A stretch of DNA of 64,000 nt from JARBUG01 sp035628915 (lineage in GTDB: Bacteria > Bacillota > Sulfobacillia > Symbiobacteriales > Symbiobacteriaceae). The DNA lies in contig DASPIW010000007.1 in assembly GCA_035628915.1 (NCBI GenBank), positions 1-64,000 on the forward strand, written 5' to 3'. A program made the position numbers and the translations under genes. Under the pieces are notes generated by a model. That model saw only the letters and a program-made list of their open reading frames with translations, had not been told where the DNA came from and did not search any database. Positions 41,050 to 50,341 of this stretch are shown here, one piece after another (position 1 is the first letter of the stretch; every line of letters starts with the position of its first letter).

Positions 41050-41934
41050 GTGGCAACGCAGGTGCGACATGCGGCTGTGTCGAAGGAGTTCGCTGCCAGC
41101 CGCCGCCGCAAGCTTTTCGTGACCTGGCTCGGCAAAGGAATTGCACTGCTCATCCTTGCCGGTGTGAGCGTGTTCATCCTCTTTCCTGCCCTCTGGATGC
41201 TGTCGACATCGCTCAAGCCAGACGACCAGGTTGCGCTGACTACCTGGATTCCCCGGCCTGTCGTCTGGTCGAACTACATCAAGGCGATCCAATCGATTCC
41301 GTTCGCCCGGTACTTACTCAACACCACCCTGTATGCGCTGGTCGTCGTTTTTGCCGACGTCCTCTCCAACTCCATGGTGGCGTACGGGTTCGCCAAACTT
41401 CGGTTCCCCGGCCGCAACCTGCTCTTTGGCGTGCTGCTGGCCACGATGATGATCCCCGACATGGTGACGATGATCCCGAAATACATCCTGTTTGCCAAGC
41501 TGCATTGGATTCCCAGCTATCTACCGCTGACGGTGCCGCACTTCTTTGCCGGGGCCCTCTTTACGTTCCTGCTCAGGCAGTTCTTCATGGGCATCCCCGA
41601 GGAGTACTCGGAAGCCGCCCGCATCGACGGCGCCAGCGATCTGTGGATCTGGGCGCGGGTGATCATCCCCCTGTCAAAGCCCGCCCTGGCCACCGTCGCC
41701 ATCTTCAGTTTTGAGGGCGCCTGGAATGACTACATCGGGCCGGTGCTCTACCTCAGCGACAACAAGCTTTATACGCTCCAAATCGGCCTCACCATGTTCA
41801 AATCAACGTCGGACACCCAATGGCAGCATTTGATGGCGGCTTCCCTTCTGGTGATGCTCCCCATCATCATCCTGTTCTCCGCTTTCCAGAAGTACTTTGT
41901 CGAGGGTGCGACGGTCACAGGCATCAAAGGATAG
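41050..41934 (+). CDS. Sugar ABC transporter permease (MalG/UgpE type)
   Basis: 294 residues, six helices. N-terminal LFPALWMLSTSLKP and the EAA loop EAARIDGASDLWIWARVIIPLSKPAL mark the CUT1 family second permease. The GTG start follows GAGAGGAGG and lies 5 bases after the previous stop. The C-terminus (YFVEGATVTGIKG) is the conserved family ending. Confidence 0.93.
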   Translation: MATQVRHAAVSKEFAASRRRKLFVTWLGKGIALLILAGVSVFILFPALWMLSTSLKPDDQVALTTWIPRPVVWSNYIKAIQSIPFARYLLNTTLYALVVVFADVLSNSMVAYGFAKLRFPGRNLLFGVLLATMMIPDMVTMIPKYILFAKLHWIPSYLPLTVPHFFAGALFTFLLRQFFMGIPEEYSEAARIDGASDLWIWARVIIPLSKPALATVAIFSFEGAWNDYIGPVLYLSDNKLYTLQIGLTMFKSTSDTQWQHLMAASLLVMLPIIILFSAFQKYFVEGATVTGIKG

Positions 41935-41946
41935 AGGAGGCTTCCT

Positions 41947-42957
41947 ATGGCCAACGGAAGCAGCCGGAGACTGTGTGTCTTGGGTATCGACATTGGTGGC
42001 ACGAAGCTGGCCGCGGGCGTCGTGACGTGCGACGGGCAGCTGCTCTCACAGGGGCGGGTGCCTTCTCTGGCCCACGAAGGGCCGGATCAGGTGATTCGCC
42101 GCCTGATCGATCTTTGCCGTGAGGTGGTGGCCCAGGCCGGCCTCGCTCCCGGCCAACTGGTCGCGGGCGGCGTGGGCTGCGGCGGACCGCTGGATCCCCG
42201 TACCGGCGTGATTATGGAGCCGCCGAACCTGCCGGGCTGGATCGATGTGCCGCTGGTCGCGCGCCTGCAAGATGCGCTGGAAATGCCGGTCTACCTCGAC
42301 AATGACGCCAACGCCGGCGCCCTGGGCGAGCACCGCTTCGGGGCCGGGCGCGGGGTGGATAACATGGTCTACCTGACCATCTCGACCGGCATCGGGGGCG
42401 GCGTCATCATCGGCGGGCGCCTGTATCAAGGCGAGAATGGCAACGCGGGCGAAATTGGGCACATGTCGGTCGCCTACAACGGGCGCCCGTGCAACTGCGG
42501 CAGCCGCGGCTGCCTGGAGGCGTACTGCTCGGGGACCAACATCGCGGCGCGGGCCCGGGAAGCGGTGCTGTCCGGCGAGCAGTCGCTTCTGTATGAGATT
42601 GCCGGTTCGCCGGAACGGATCTCGGGTGAGACGGTGGAAGCCGCCCTGCGGGCCGGCGATCCGCTTGCCCTGCGCATTTGGGATGAAACCATGCAGATGC
42701 TCGGTGCCGGCATTGCCAATGTGATCAACATTTTCAACCCCCGGCGGGTGGTGCTGGGCGGCGGCATAACGAACTTCGGGGGGCTGCTGTTCGATCCCGT
42801 CCGGCGGATTGCCCTGGGGCGGGCCATGGGGCCCCTGACCGAAGTGGTCGAAATCGTACCGGCGCAGCTCGGCGGCCAGGTCGGCGTGCTGGGTGCCGCC
42901 GCCGTCGCCATGGAGCGCATGGGGTTGACCGGTACGGAGGTGGGCGCCTGTGTCTGA
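41947..42957 (+). CDS. ROK family sugar kinase
   Basis: 336 residues without a DNA-binding domain. ATP site: GIDIGGTKLAAGVV; catalytic Asp in LDNDANAGALGEHRFG; GIGGGVIIGG; zinc motif CNCGSRGCLEAYCSG after GHMSV. This is the pattern of glucokinase, N-acetylmannosamine kinase or fructokinase-type ROK enzymes. Its place between permeases and a SIS isomerase suggests phosphorylation of the imported or released hexose or amino sugar. ATG start 12 bases after the permease stop, with AGAGGAGGC. Confidence 0.9.
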   Translation: MANGSSRRLCVLGIDIGGTKLAAGVVTCDGQLLSQGRVPSLAHEGPDQVIRRLIDLCREVVAQAGLAPGQLVAGGVGCGGPLDPRTGVIMEPPNLPGWIDVPLVARLQDALEMPVYLDNDANAGALGEHRFGAGRGVDNMVYLTISTGIGGGVIIGGRLYQGENGNAGEIGHMSVAYNGRPCNCGSRGCLEAYCSGTNIAARAREAVLSGEQSLLYEIAGSPERISGETVEAALRAGDPLALRIWDETMQMLGAGIANVINIFNPRRVVLGGGITNFGGLLFDPVRRIALGRAMGPLTEVVEIVPAQLGGQVGVLGAAAVAMERMGLTGTEVGACV

Positions 42958-43531
42958 GTCGTTGCAGTTCTACCTGGCGCAGCATTTGGAGGTTGTATGC
43001 CGGACCGAGGCGCTGCTGCCGCTGGTCGAGGAGGTCGCCCGGGCCATCGTGGCGAGCCTGGCGCAGGGCGGCAAGCTTCTGGTCTTCGGCAATGGCGGCA
43101 GCGCGGCCGACGCGCAGCACTTTGCTGCCGAACTGACCGGCCGCTACCGCCGGGAGCGCCGGCCCCTGCCGGCTGTGGCCCTGACCACCGACTCGTCCGC
43201 CCTGACGTGCATAGGCAACGACTATGCGTTTGACGACGTCTTTGTCCGTCCGGTGAATGCGCTGGCGGTCCGGGGCGATGTGGTGGTAGGCATCAGCACA
43301 ACGGGCTGCTCGGTCAATGTGGTCAAGGCGCTGCGGGCGGCTCGGGAGCGAGGCGCCGTGACGGTGGCCCTCACCGGCGGCACGGGCGGTGCGGTGCGCG
43401 AACTGGCGGATTACGGGCTGGTGGTGCCGTCGCCCATTACCGCCCGGATTCAGGAGATGCACATCCTGCTGATTCACATGATTTGCGAGCGCATCGATGA
43501 TTGGGCGCTGAGCGAGGTGCCAAATGGATAA
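42950..43531 (+). CDS. SIS domain sugar isomerase (GmhA/DiaA-like)
   Basis: 193 residues, a single SIS domain: VFGNGGSAADAQHFAAELTGRY is the GmhA phosphate-binding signature, followed by DDVFVRPVNAL, GISTTGCSVNVVKAL and HLI-type ending (EMHILLIHMICERID). GmhA isomerises sedoheptulose 7-phosphate; in a hexose-use cluster a related isomerase on another sugar phosphate is possible. GTG start overlaps the kinase by 8 bases and its end overlaps the GH38 gene by 8 bases, showing tight coupling. No other heptose genes are present. Confidence 0.85.
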   Translation: MSESLQFYLAQHLEVVCRTEALLPLVEEVARAIVASLAQGGKLLVFGNGGSAADAQHFAAELTGRYRRERRPLPAVALTTDSSALTCIGNDYAFDDVFVRPVNALAVRGDVVVGISTTGCSVNVVKALRAARERGAVTVALTGGTGGAVRELADYGLVVPSPITARIQEMHILLIHMICERIDDWALSEVPNG

Positions 43532-46500
43532 GGAGCGCATCATCTGGTCGGTCAGCGAGTTCTTCAACAACTACAGGCAACCGGATCGGCCCGGCGATTT
43601 CGTCTTTCGGGCGACCGACGGGGAACGCGAGGGGCCGGCGGCATGGCCCCTTTTCCATCCCAGTGAGGCGGATCCCGAGGCGGGGTATCGGACCTACACG
43701 TATACGGTGATCTTTGATCTACCTGCCGATCCGGTTGAGGTTTACGGCTTACATATTGAATACCTGACGATTGCGCCACGCCTGGCCTACCTGGAAGTCC
43801 GGGTCAACGGCGTGGGGGGGAACGTGTATCTGCGACCCCGCCCCTCGACGTCCGGGGAGATTCGGCTGCACGAAGGGCTGCACGCGGCCATTTACAGCGA
43901 AGGCGCCGCTGACGTAATGATTCCGGCGGCACTGCTGCGGCGCGGCGAGAACCGCATCGAGTTCATCGCCCGGGACGGCCACGATGATGTGCTGTTTGTG
44001 GCCAACCCCGAAGCCCGCAAGCGGCTGGACCGCATGGCCAATGGCGCGGGGCTGGTCTATCAGGGGCTGTCGCTGGTGCAAGGGGTTTCGGCCGCCACCT
44101 GGGTGGAGTTGGCGCCCACGGTGGTCTACCGGCGCGACGAGCAGGGCCGGCTTTGGGAGAAGTGCCACCTGATCGTGGAATTGCCGGGCTCTTGCGCCGG
44201 CGGGGCCGCTGTGCTGCAGGTGGGCGAGCAGCGGGTGCCGCTGCTGGTGCCTGCCGCGCCGTTCGGGCATCTGCTCATCCCGTTCGACCTGTTGGATGGC
44301 GAGGGCAGCGAAGTTGCCTGGTCGTTTACGGGCGCTGGGCTCGAAGCGACGGGCACGGCGGCGCGGCGGCGCAAGTGGCAGGTCTATCTGGCGCCACACG
44401 CGCATACGGACATCGGCTACACGCACCGGCAGTGGGAAGTGGCCGAGCGGCTCTGCCGGAACATCGACACGGCGCTGGATTTGGCCGAGCGCGGCTTTAC
44501 CTATCATTTGGATTCAGCCTGGGCCCTGGAGACCTGGCTGGCGACCCGTTCGGCGGCGCAGCGCGACCGGCTGGCCGCGGCGGTGAAGGCGGGCCGCATC
44601 GGGGTTGCGGCCAACTACGCTGACGTGCTGACGCATACCGCGGCCCTGGAGGATCTGATCCGCAACCTGACGGCGACTGCGGCGCTGCTGCGGCCCCTCG
44701 GGCTGGCGTCCGACTTCGCCTGCGTAGTGGACGTGGCTTCGATTACCTCCGCGCTGCCGGACGTGCTCGCGGGCGCCGGCGTGCGCTATCTGGCCCACGC
44801 GGACAACCAGGACCGGGGGCCGTTCCGGCTGAACGGCAACCTGCACCGGGTTTCGCCGTTCTGGTGGGAAGGGCCGGCGGGCGGACGGGTACTCGTTTGG
44901 CTGTCGAAGATGTACTGCGAGCTGCGCAAGGTCTGCGGCAGCCCGCCCACGCTTTCGTCGGCGACCAGGGGGCTCGACTTGTGGCTGCAGGAGTACGACC
45001 GCGCGGACTACGCGCCCGATGCCGTCCTGCTGTACGGCATGGAGGCGGATAACACAGATATCGACCCGCAGCCCGCTGATTTCGTGGCTGCCTGGAACGC
45101 TGCCTACGCGTATCCACAGCTGATTGCGTGCGATGTGTCGGGGTTCTTCCGGTACGTCGAGCAGCGGTGGGGAGACCGGTTCCACGTTTACAAAGGCGAT
45201 GGCGGGGCCTACTGGGAGGACGGTGCACTCTCGTCGCTGGCGCAGACCATGGTCGTGCGGGAGGCGCAGGGCGCCCTGCCCGCCGCATCTTCCCTGGAGT
45301 CGCTGGCGGTTTTACATGGGGCTGGGTTGACCTATCCGGCTGCGCTGTTCGATGAAGCGTGGAAGCAGGTGCTGCTCTATGACGAGCATACCTGGGGCGC
45401 CTTCCTGAGCGGCCCCGAGCCGGACGCTCTTCTGGCGCAGGACCAGTGGGCCGTGAAGCAGGGCTTCGCCCGCAACTCCGAAGCTTGGGCCAAACGGCTT
45501 CTACATGCGGCAGCCGTCCGCCATAGCCTCAGCTGGAACAACGCCGGGCGGGAGGTCGTGGTCTTCAACCCGCATAGCTGGCTCGTTGCCGGGACGGCCA
45601 CCGTGGAAATCGCCCCGGGCGAAGTGCTGATCGACCCGGCGAGCGGCGAAGAAGTGCCCGCTGTGCTGGAACGGGGCATGGCGTCCCAGGCGGTCGTTCG
45701 CTTCTGGGCTGCAGTACCAGGGCTGAGTTACCGGCGTTACGTGCTGGTAAGCCGCGGCGGTGTGCTGCCGCCTTACGCCCAGCCGCTGACGGGCGGCCCG
45801 GTCACGGTGGAGAACGAGTGGTATCGAGTGGTCGTGGACCCTGGCCGCGGGTGCGTTGCCTCGCTCTTCGACAAGGAGTTGGGGCGTGAGCTTGCCGCCG
45901 GCCCGCTGGGGCCGCTGCTCTATGCCGAGGGCGGCGAAGGCACTCGGCTGGTCAGCAATCAGCACAACCTGCCGGTAGGCAACCCTGCCGTCAGCGATGC
46001 GTTCCGGTTCCAGGTCGGGCGGATCGAGCGGGACGCGCTTGGTGTGTCCGTCGTGTTTACTGGCAGTACCGCCTGCGGCGATCTGACCGCGACCTGGTCG
46101 CTGCCACACCGGGAAAAGGCGATCGATGTGCGCTTCACCCTGGATAAGGTGGAGACGCGGGCGAAGGAGGCCGTTTATGTAGCCTTCCCGCTGGCGCTGC
46201 CGGGCTCCGCCGTTTCGTCGGACGCACACCTGGGCTGGGTGAACTGGCAGACCGAACAGCTTCCCGGCGGCTGCAAGGAGTGGCTGCCCCTGCAGACAGG
46301 CATTCACGTGGCGGGGGCGGGGGCCGATGTGCTGCTCTGCTCGCCGGACGTCCCCCTGTTCTGCGTGGGCGACGTCGTCCGGGGTCGGTGGCCGGTGCAG
46401 GCGAACCTGACCGGTGGACGCATTTACAGCTACGTGATGAATAATTACTGGCACACCAACTATAAGGCATCGCAGGGCGGGCTGCTTTCGTGGCGCTACC

Positions 46501-46889
46501 GGCTGACCAGCGGCAGGCAGATCGGGAAAGCCGAGGCCTACCGCCTGGGCTGGGCCGCTCGCCGGCCCTTGTACGCGCTGCGCAGTTCCTTCCAGAATTT
46601 CCGCCAGGAGCGGGCGCCGTACCGCCTGCCGGAAGGCGGGACCCTTGCTGTAGTAGAACCCCCCGGCGTGGCGCTGGTGACGATGGCGGGCTCCGTGCTG
46701 CGCCTTCAGGAGATCAGCGGTACGCCGCAGACGGCGACGGTCACCTTCCCGGGGCGCCCGGTGCGCCGGGCCTGGATCACGGATCTGCTGGAGAACGATG
46801 TTGCTTCGTTGGCGGTTGAGGCCGACGGTTCGCTGCGGGTGCCGGTCCCCGCATGGGGGCTGGTTACGGTGCGGATTGAGACGGAATAA
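43524..46889 (+). CDS. Large GH38-like glycoside hydrolase, divergent
   Basis: 1121 residues. About 285 N-terminal residues form a beta-rich domain, followed by a GH38-type barrel starting with APHAHTDIGYTH (metal ligands H292, H294 position and D296) and QWEVAERLCRNIDTALDL. The segment CVVDVASITSALPDVLAGAGV aligns where alpha-mannosidases have the nucleophile (usual form PDxFGHS); the Asp (D403) is kept but FGHS is not. Mid and C-terminal beta domains resemble the GH38 C-terminal regions (FNPHSWLVAGTATVE; VTVENEWYRVVVDPGRG). It could be an alpha-mannosidase-like enzyme on a modified or unusual mannoside. No signal peptide, so it acts on imported oligosaccharides. It overlaps the SIS gene by 8 bases. 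Confidence 0.82.
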   Translation: MDKERIIWSVSEFFNNYRQPDRPGDFVFRATDGEREGPAAWPLFHPSEADPEAGYRTYTYTVIFDLPADPVEVYGLHIEYLTIAPRLAYLEVRVNGVGGNVYLRPRPSTSGEIRLHEGLHAAIYSEGAADVMIPAALLRRGENRIEFIARDGHDDVLFVANPEARKRLDRMANGAGLVYQGLSLVQGVSAATWVELAPTVVYRRDEQGRLWEKCHLIVELPGSCAGGAAVLQVGEQRVPLLVPAAPFGHLLIPFDLLDGEGSEVAWSFTGAGLEATGTAARRRKWQVYLAPHAHTDIGYTHRQWEVAERLCRNIDTALDLAERGFTYHLDSAWALETWLATRSAAQRDRLAAAVKAGRIGVAANYADVLTHTAALEDLIRNLTATAALLRPLGLASDFACVVDVASITSALPDVLAGAGVRYLAHADNQDRGPFRLNGNLHRVSPFWWEGPAGGRVLVWLSKMYCELRKVCGSPPTLSSATRGLDLWLQEYDRADYAPDAVLLYGMEADNTDIDPQPADFVAAWNAAYAYPQLIACDVSGFFRYVEQRWGDRFHVYKGDGGAYWEDGALSSLAQTMVVREAQGALPAASSLESLAVLHGAGLTYPAALFDEAWKQVLLYDEHTWGAFLSGPEPDALLAQDQWAVKQGFARNSEAWAKRLLHAAAVRHSLSWNNAGREVVVFNPHSWLVAGTATVEIAPGEVLIDPASGEEVPAVLERGMASQAVVRFWAAVPGLSYRRYVLVSRGGVLPPYAQPLTGGPVTVENEWYRVVVDPGRGCVASLFDKELGRELAAGPLGPLLYAEGGEGTRLVSNQHNLPVGNPAVSDAFRFQVGRIERDALGVSVVFTGSTACGDLTATWSLPHREKAIDVRFTLDKVETRAKEAVYVAFPLALPGSAVSSDAHLGWVNWQTEQLPGGCKEWLPLQTGIHVAGAGADVLLCSPDVPLFCVGDVVRGRWPVQANLTGGRIYSYVMNNYWHTNYKASQGGLLSWRYRLTSGRQIGKAEAYRLGWAARRPLYALRSSFQNFRQERAPYRLPEGGTLAVVEPPGVALVTMAGSVLRLQEISGTPQTATVTFPGRPVRRAWITDLLENDVASLAVEADGSLRVPVPAWGLVTVRIETE

Positions 46890-46899
46890 ATACATATTT

Positions 46900-47005
46900 A
46901 CACAGATTACACTGATTATCGAATTACGCAGATGAGTACATTAGCCAGACTTCGACATCGTTTTCCAATCAGAATAACCCATAAATCTGTGGAATCTGTG
47001 TGTGT
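46900..47005. repeat. Intergenic inverted repeat related to the CAGATT family, copy 3
   Basis: CACAGATTACACTGATTA at the left faces AATCTGTGGAATCTGTGTG at the right, giving imperfect inverted ends around an unrelated centre; GATTACGCAGATGA (46922-46935) resembles the GCAGATTxCGCAGAT motif of the elements at 20.5 and 29.1 kb. It separates the two GH38 genes. Membership in the same family is probable, not certain. Confidence 0.5.
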
Positions 47006-47030
47006 GAAAATATGTCTCCCAAAAGGAGGT

Positions 47031-49463
47031 ATGGACTTGCAAGGGAAGCTGCACATGATCGGCAACGCCCACATCGACCCGGTCTGGCTCTGGCAGTGGC
47101 AGGAGGGCTTCGCGGAGATCAAGGCGACCTTCCGCTCCGCCCTGGACCGCATCAATGAATTCCCCGACTTCGTCTTCACCGGCAGCTCGCCTGCCTTCTA
47201 CGAATGGGTGGAACAGAACGACCCGGCCATGTTTGAAGAAATCCGGCAGCGGGTGCGCGAAGGGCGCTGGGAGCTGGCGGGCGGCTGGTGGATCCAGCCG
47301 GACTGCAACATCCCCTCCGGCGAATCGTTCGCCCGTCAGGCGCTGTATGGCCAGCGGTATTTCATGGAGAAGTTCGGCGTCGCAGCCCGTGCCGGCTACA
47401 ACCCCGACTCCTTCGGCCATGCGGGCATGCTCCCGCAGATCCTGAAAAAGAGCGGCCTGGACTACTACATCTTCATGCGCCCCGGCCCCCACGAAAAAGG
47501 TCTGCCGGGCCGGCTCTTCTGGTGGGAGTCCGACGACGGCACCCGGGTGCTCGCCTTCCGCATTCCCTACGAATACTGCACGGGGCCTGAAGATCTCCGC
47601 ACCCATATTGCCAAGTGTGCCGGTGAGTTGAAGGAACCTTTCGACGAGCTGATGTGCTTCTACGGCGTGGGCAACCACGGCGGCGGCCCCACCCGGGCCA
47701 ACCTGGCCGCCATCGCCCGGTGCGGGGCCGAGCCCGGGTTTCCGGCCCTGGAGCTCTCAACGCCCAACCGGTTCTTTGCCGCCATCGGGCAGCGCACCTT
47801 GCCAATTCCCGTCGTCCACGACGACCTGCAGTACCATGCCGTTGGCTGCTATGCCGCCCACAGCGGCATCAAGCGCGGGAACCGGCAGGGGGAAAACCTG
47901 CTCCTGACCGCCGAAAAGCTCTCCGCCGTGGCGGCGCGGGTGACCGGCCGGCCCTATCCGCTGGCCGACCTGACCCGGGCCTGGAAGGACCTGCTCTTCA
48001 ACCAGTTCCACGACATTATGGGCGGTACATCGCTGGAGCCCGCATACGACGACGCTCGCGACATGCACGGCGAGGCGATGGCCATCGGGGCACGGGCGCT
48101 CAACCACGCCCTGCAGTCCATGAGTTGGCGAATCAAGATCGACCAGGCAGAGGGCATGCGGCCCATTGTGGTCTTCAACCCCCACGCGTGGCCGGTCCGG
48201 GCGGCCATCGAACTGGAAGGATCCAAGCTGGACGAGACCTACGTGCTGGTGGACGAGCAGGACCGCCAGATCGCCTGGCAGGCCGTCCGGTCGCTGGCGA
48301 CCGTCAGCAACTGGCGCCGGCGCCTCTGCTTCGTGGCGGAACTGCCCTCCATGGGCTACCGCACGTTCCGGCTGCTGACCAGGAATCCGCCCGCCCGGCA
48401 GCCGTTCCCCGCTGCCCGCGCCGACGGCACCGTCCTCGAGAACGGACGCCTCCGGCTGGAGATCGACCCCGCCACCGGCACCATCAAGTCGCTGTATGAT
48501 CAGGCCGCTCAGTTCGCGGTGATCGCCGGGGGCGGCGCCCGGGCCGCGGTGATCGAGGATCGGAGCGATACCTGGAGCCACGGCGTTACGGCCTTTGCGA
48601 AAGAGATCGGCGAATTCGCGGTCAGGTCGGTCCGGCTGGTGGAGCAGGGGCCGGTCAAAGCGGTCCTGCGCGTCGAGTCAGAATACGGCAGGTCGGCGCT
48701 GGTTCAGGAGTTTACCGTCTACCGGGAGCTGGACCAGGTCGATGTGGCCGTTACCGTAGACTGGCGGGAGCAGCATAAGCTGCTGAAACTCCGCTTCCCA
48801 ACGCCGCTTCACTTCCCCAAGGCGACGTACGAGACGGCCTATGGCCACATCGAGCGGCCGGCGAACGGCGACGAAGTGCCCGCCCAGAACTGGGTCGACC
48901 TGACGGGCGTGGTCCGGCAGAGCAATTCCATGTACGGCCTGAGCCTGCTGAACGACGGCAAGTACGCCTTCTCGGTGCGGGACCGGGAGATCAGCCTGAC
49001 GGTGCTGCGCAGCCCCATTTACGCCCACCACGATCCGTACGTGCCGCAGGAGGGCGAGCACTACAGCTACATGGACCAGGGCATCCAGCGCTTTACCTAT
49101 GCGCTGGTGCCGCATGCCGGCGGGTGGGAAGCTGCCGGGACGGTGCGCCGGGCGGCTGAGCTGAATGCCCGCCCTGTCGCCATCGCGGAGACGTACCACG
49201 ACGGCGCCCTGCCGCAGGCAGATTCCTTCGTGGCGGTGGATCGGGCGAATATCATCGTCAGCGCCGTCAAGCAGGCCGAAGATGGCGATGACCTGATCAT
49301 CCGGGCGTACGAGACGAACGGGGCCGCCGTCCGGGCGACCATCTCCCTGCCCCGGTGGGGCAGGGAGATCGCGGCGGACTTTGGGAAGTGTGAGATCAAG
49401 ACGTTCCGGGTGCCTGCCGACCCCCGCAGCCGGGTGGTCGAGTGCAATCTGATCGAGTGGTAG
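47031..49463 (+). CDS. GH38 alpha-mannosidase
   Basis: 810 residues. Zinc-site and catalytic motifs are canonical: GNAHIDPVWLWQWQEG (H14, D16), ELAGGWWIQPDCN, nucleophile D126 in YNPDSFGHAGMLPQIL, and a late FHDIMGGTSLEPAY. The C-terminal half contains the GH38 beta domains. The enzyme trims alpha-linked mannose from oligosaccharides or glycoproteins; no signal peptide suggests cytoplasmic action. The ATG at 47031 directly follows AAAAGGAGGT, with very short spacing; the TTG at 47037 is better spaced and may be the true start. The repeat element just upstream might uncouple it from the preceding GH38 gene. Confidence 0.92.
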   Translation: MDLQGKLHMIGNAHIDPVWLWQWQEGFAEIKATFRSALDRINEFPDFVFTGSSPAFYEWVEQNDPAMFEEIRQRVREGRWELAGGWWIQPDCNIPSGESFARQALYGQRYFMEKFGVAARAGYNPDSFGHAGMLPQILKKSGLDYYIFMRPGPHEKGLPGRLFWWESDDGTRVLAFRIPYEYCTGPEDLRTHIAKCAGELKEPFDELMCFYGVGNHGGGPTRANLAAIARCGAEPGFPALELSTPNRFFAAIGQRTLPIPVVHDDLQYHAVGCYAAHSGIKRGNRQGENLLLTAEKLSAVAARVTGRPYPLADLTRAWKDLLFNQFHDIMGGTSLEPAYDDARDMHGEAMAIGARALNHALQSMSWRIKIDQAEGMRPIVVFNPHAWPVRAAIELEGSKLDETYVLVDEQDRQIAWQAVRSLATVSNWRRRLCFVAELPSMGYRTFRLLTRNPPARQPFPAARADGTVLENGRLRLEIDPATGTIKSLYDQAAQFAVIAGGGARAAVIEDRSDTWSHGVTAFAKEIGEFAVRSVRLVEQGPVKAVLRVESEYGRSALVQEFTVYRELDQVDVAVTVDWREQHKLLKLRFPTPLHFPKATYETAYGHIERPANGDEVPAQNWVDLTGVVRQSNSMYGLSLLNDGKYAFSVRDREISLTVLRSPIYAHHDPYVPQEGEHYSYMDQGIQRFTYALVPHAGGWEAAGTVRRAAELNARPVAIAETYHDGALPQADSFVAVDRANIIVSAVKQAEDGDDLIIRAYETNGAAVRATISLPRWGREIAADFGKCEIKTFRVPADPRSRVVECNLIEW

Positions 49464-49984
49464 CGAAGAAGGGCGCCGGGCGGCACGGCCAGTCTTGGTG
49501 CGCAAAAACCAGTCGAGGCCAGTGCTCGCGCCCGCAAACGCACACAACTCTTATCCTCTGCTGCTATTTGCGTGTTCGGGGTGGGTTCGGGTGCTCACAT
49601 TCCAACAGAGCAACCAAACCTGATGTGACCTGGTCCCGTACCGGACAGCAACACTCACAGGAGCAGCCCTTTCGTACGGAGATACCGCTGTCCAGACTAA
49701 GCGGACTTGTCAGGAGTCTGAGGGGCGCCAGCGGATACGGCGAAGACGCGTTCGGGTCAGCGTCGCCCGGCATTTCCCCGCCAATGCGGGCGGCGAGCCT
49801 ATCCACGTACCCCGGCGCCCCAGTGGCTCCGCCGGACAACCCCGCGTAATCCCGCGAAACCCCTCAAAAGGTCGCAATGGACGCTTGGGGCGCCCGCAAA
49901 AGGGGAGTATGCGCTCCCGTGGAGACCTTGCACCGCTTGCATTGGGGGCGTTTCAAACTTGTGAAGCCACCTGGCGAGGTGGCA

Positions 49985-50057
49985 ATGTCACCCCTGATGT
50001 CACGCGATGTCACCCCGGATGTCACGCGGTGTCACCTGATGTCGCCCAATCGTCACC
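49985..50057. repeat. Imperfect tandem repeat, about 22-base unit
   Basis: Three imperfect copies built from TGTCACCCC and GATGTCACGCG. The word GTCAC recurs six times; spacing is close to 11 and 22 bases, so iteron-like protein binding is conceivable. Confidence 0.55.
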
Positions 50058-50238
50058 CCAGCGGGTCCCATGACGCACTTTGGTTGATGATGCTTGTCTA
50101 TGCAGTGGGGGGCAACTCGCTCCGGCCACGGTGATCCCGCAAACACTGGTGAGACTGGCATCACAGCTTGGATGAAGCAAAGCGGCCACCGTCCCGTGTA
50201 TCAACTTGACCACCGCATGCAATTGCCAGACTTTAAAA

Positions 50239-50294
50239 AGCCCTTGATAAGCCTTGGATAAGCCTTTGATAAGCCTTTGATAGCCCTTTGATGA
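50239..50294. repeat. Short tandem repeat CCTTTGATAAG
   Basis: Five imperfect copies of an 11-base unit (CCCTTGATAAG, CCTTGGATAAG, CCTTTGATAAG, CCTTTGATAG, CCCTTTGATGAG). Confidence 0.65.
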
Positions 50295-50310
50295 GGCCGC
50301 GAAAACGATG

Positions 50311-50341
50311 ATGGTGACCATGTGGTGACCATGTGGTGACC
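50311..50341. repeat. Short tandem repeat ATGTGGTGACC
   Basis: Three tandem copies of an 11-base unit ATG(TG)GTGACC. It directly follows the previous tandem block and has the same 11-base period. Confidence 0.65.

Noticed and set aside
49985..50341. CRISPR array
   Set aside because: The repeats are direct tandem copies of 11-22 bases without unique spacers of regular length, and no cas gene is present.
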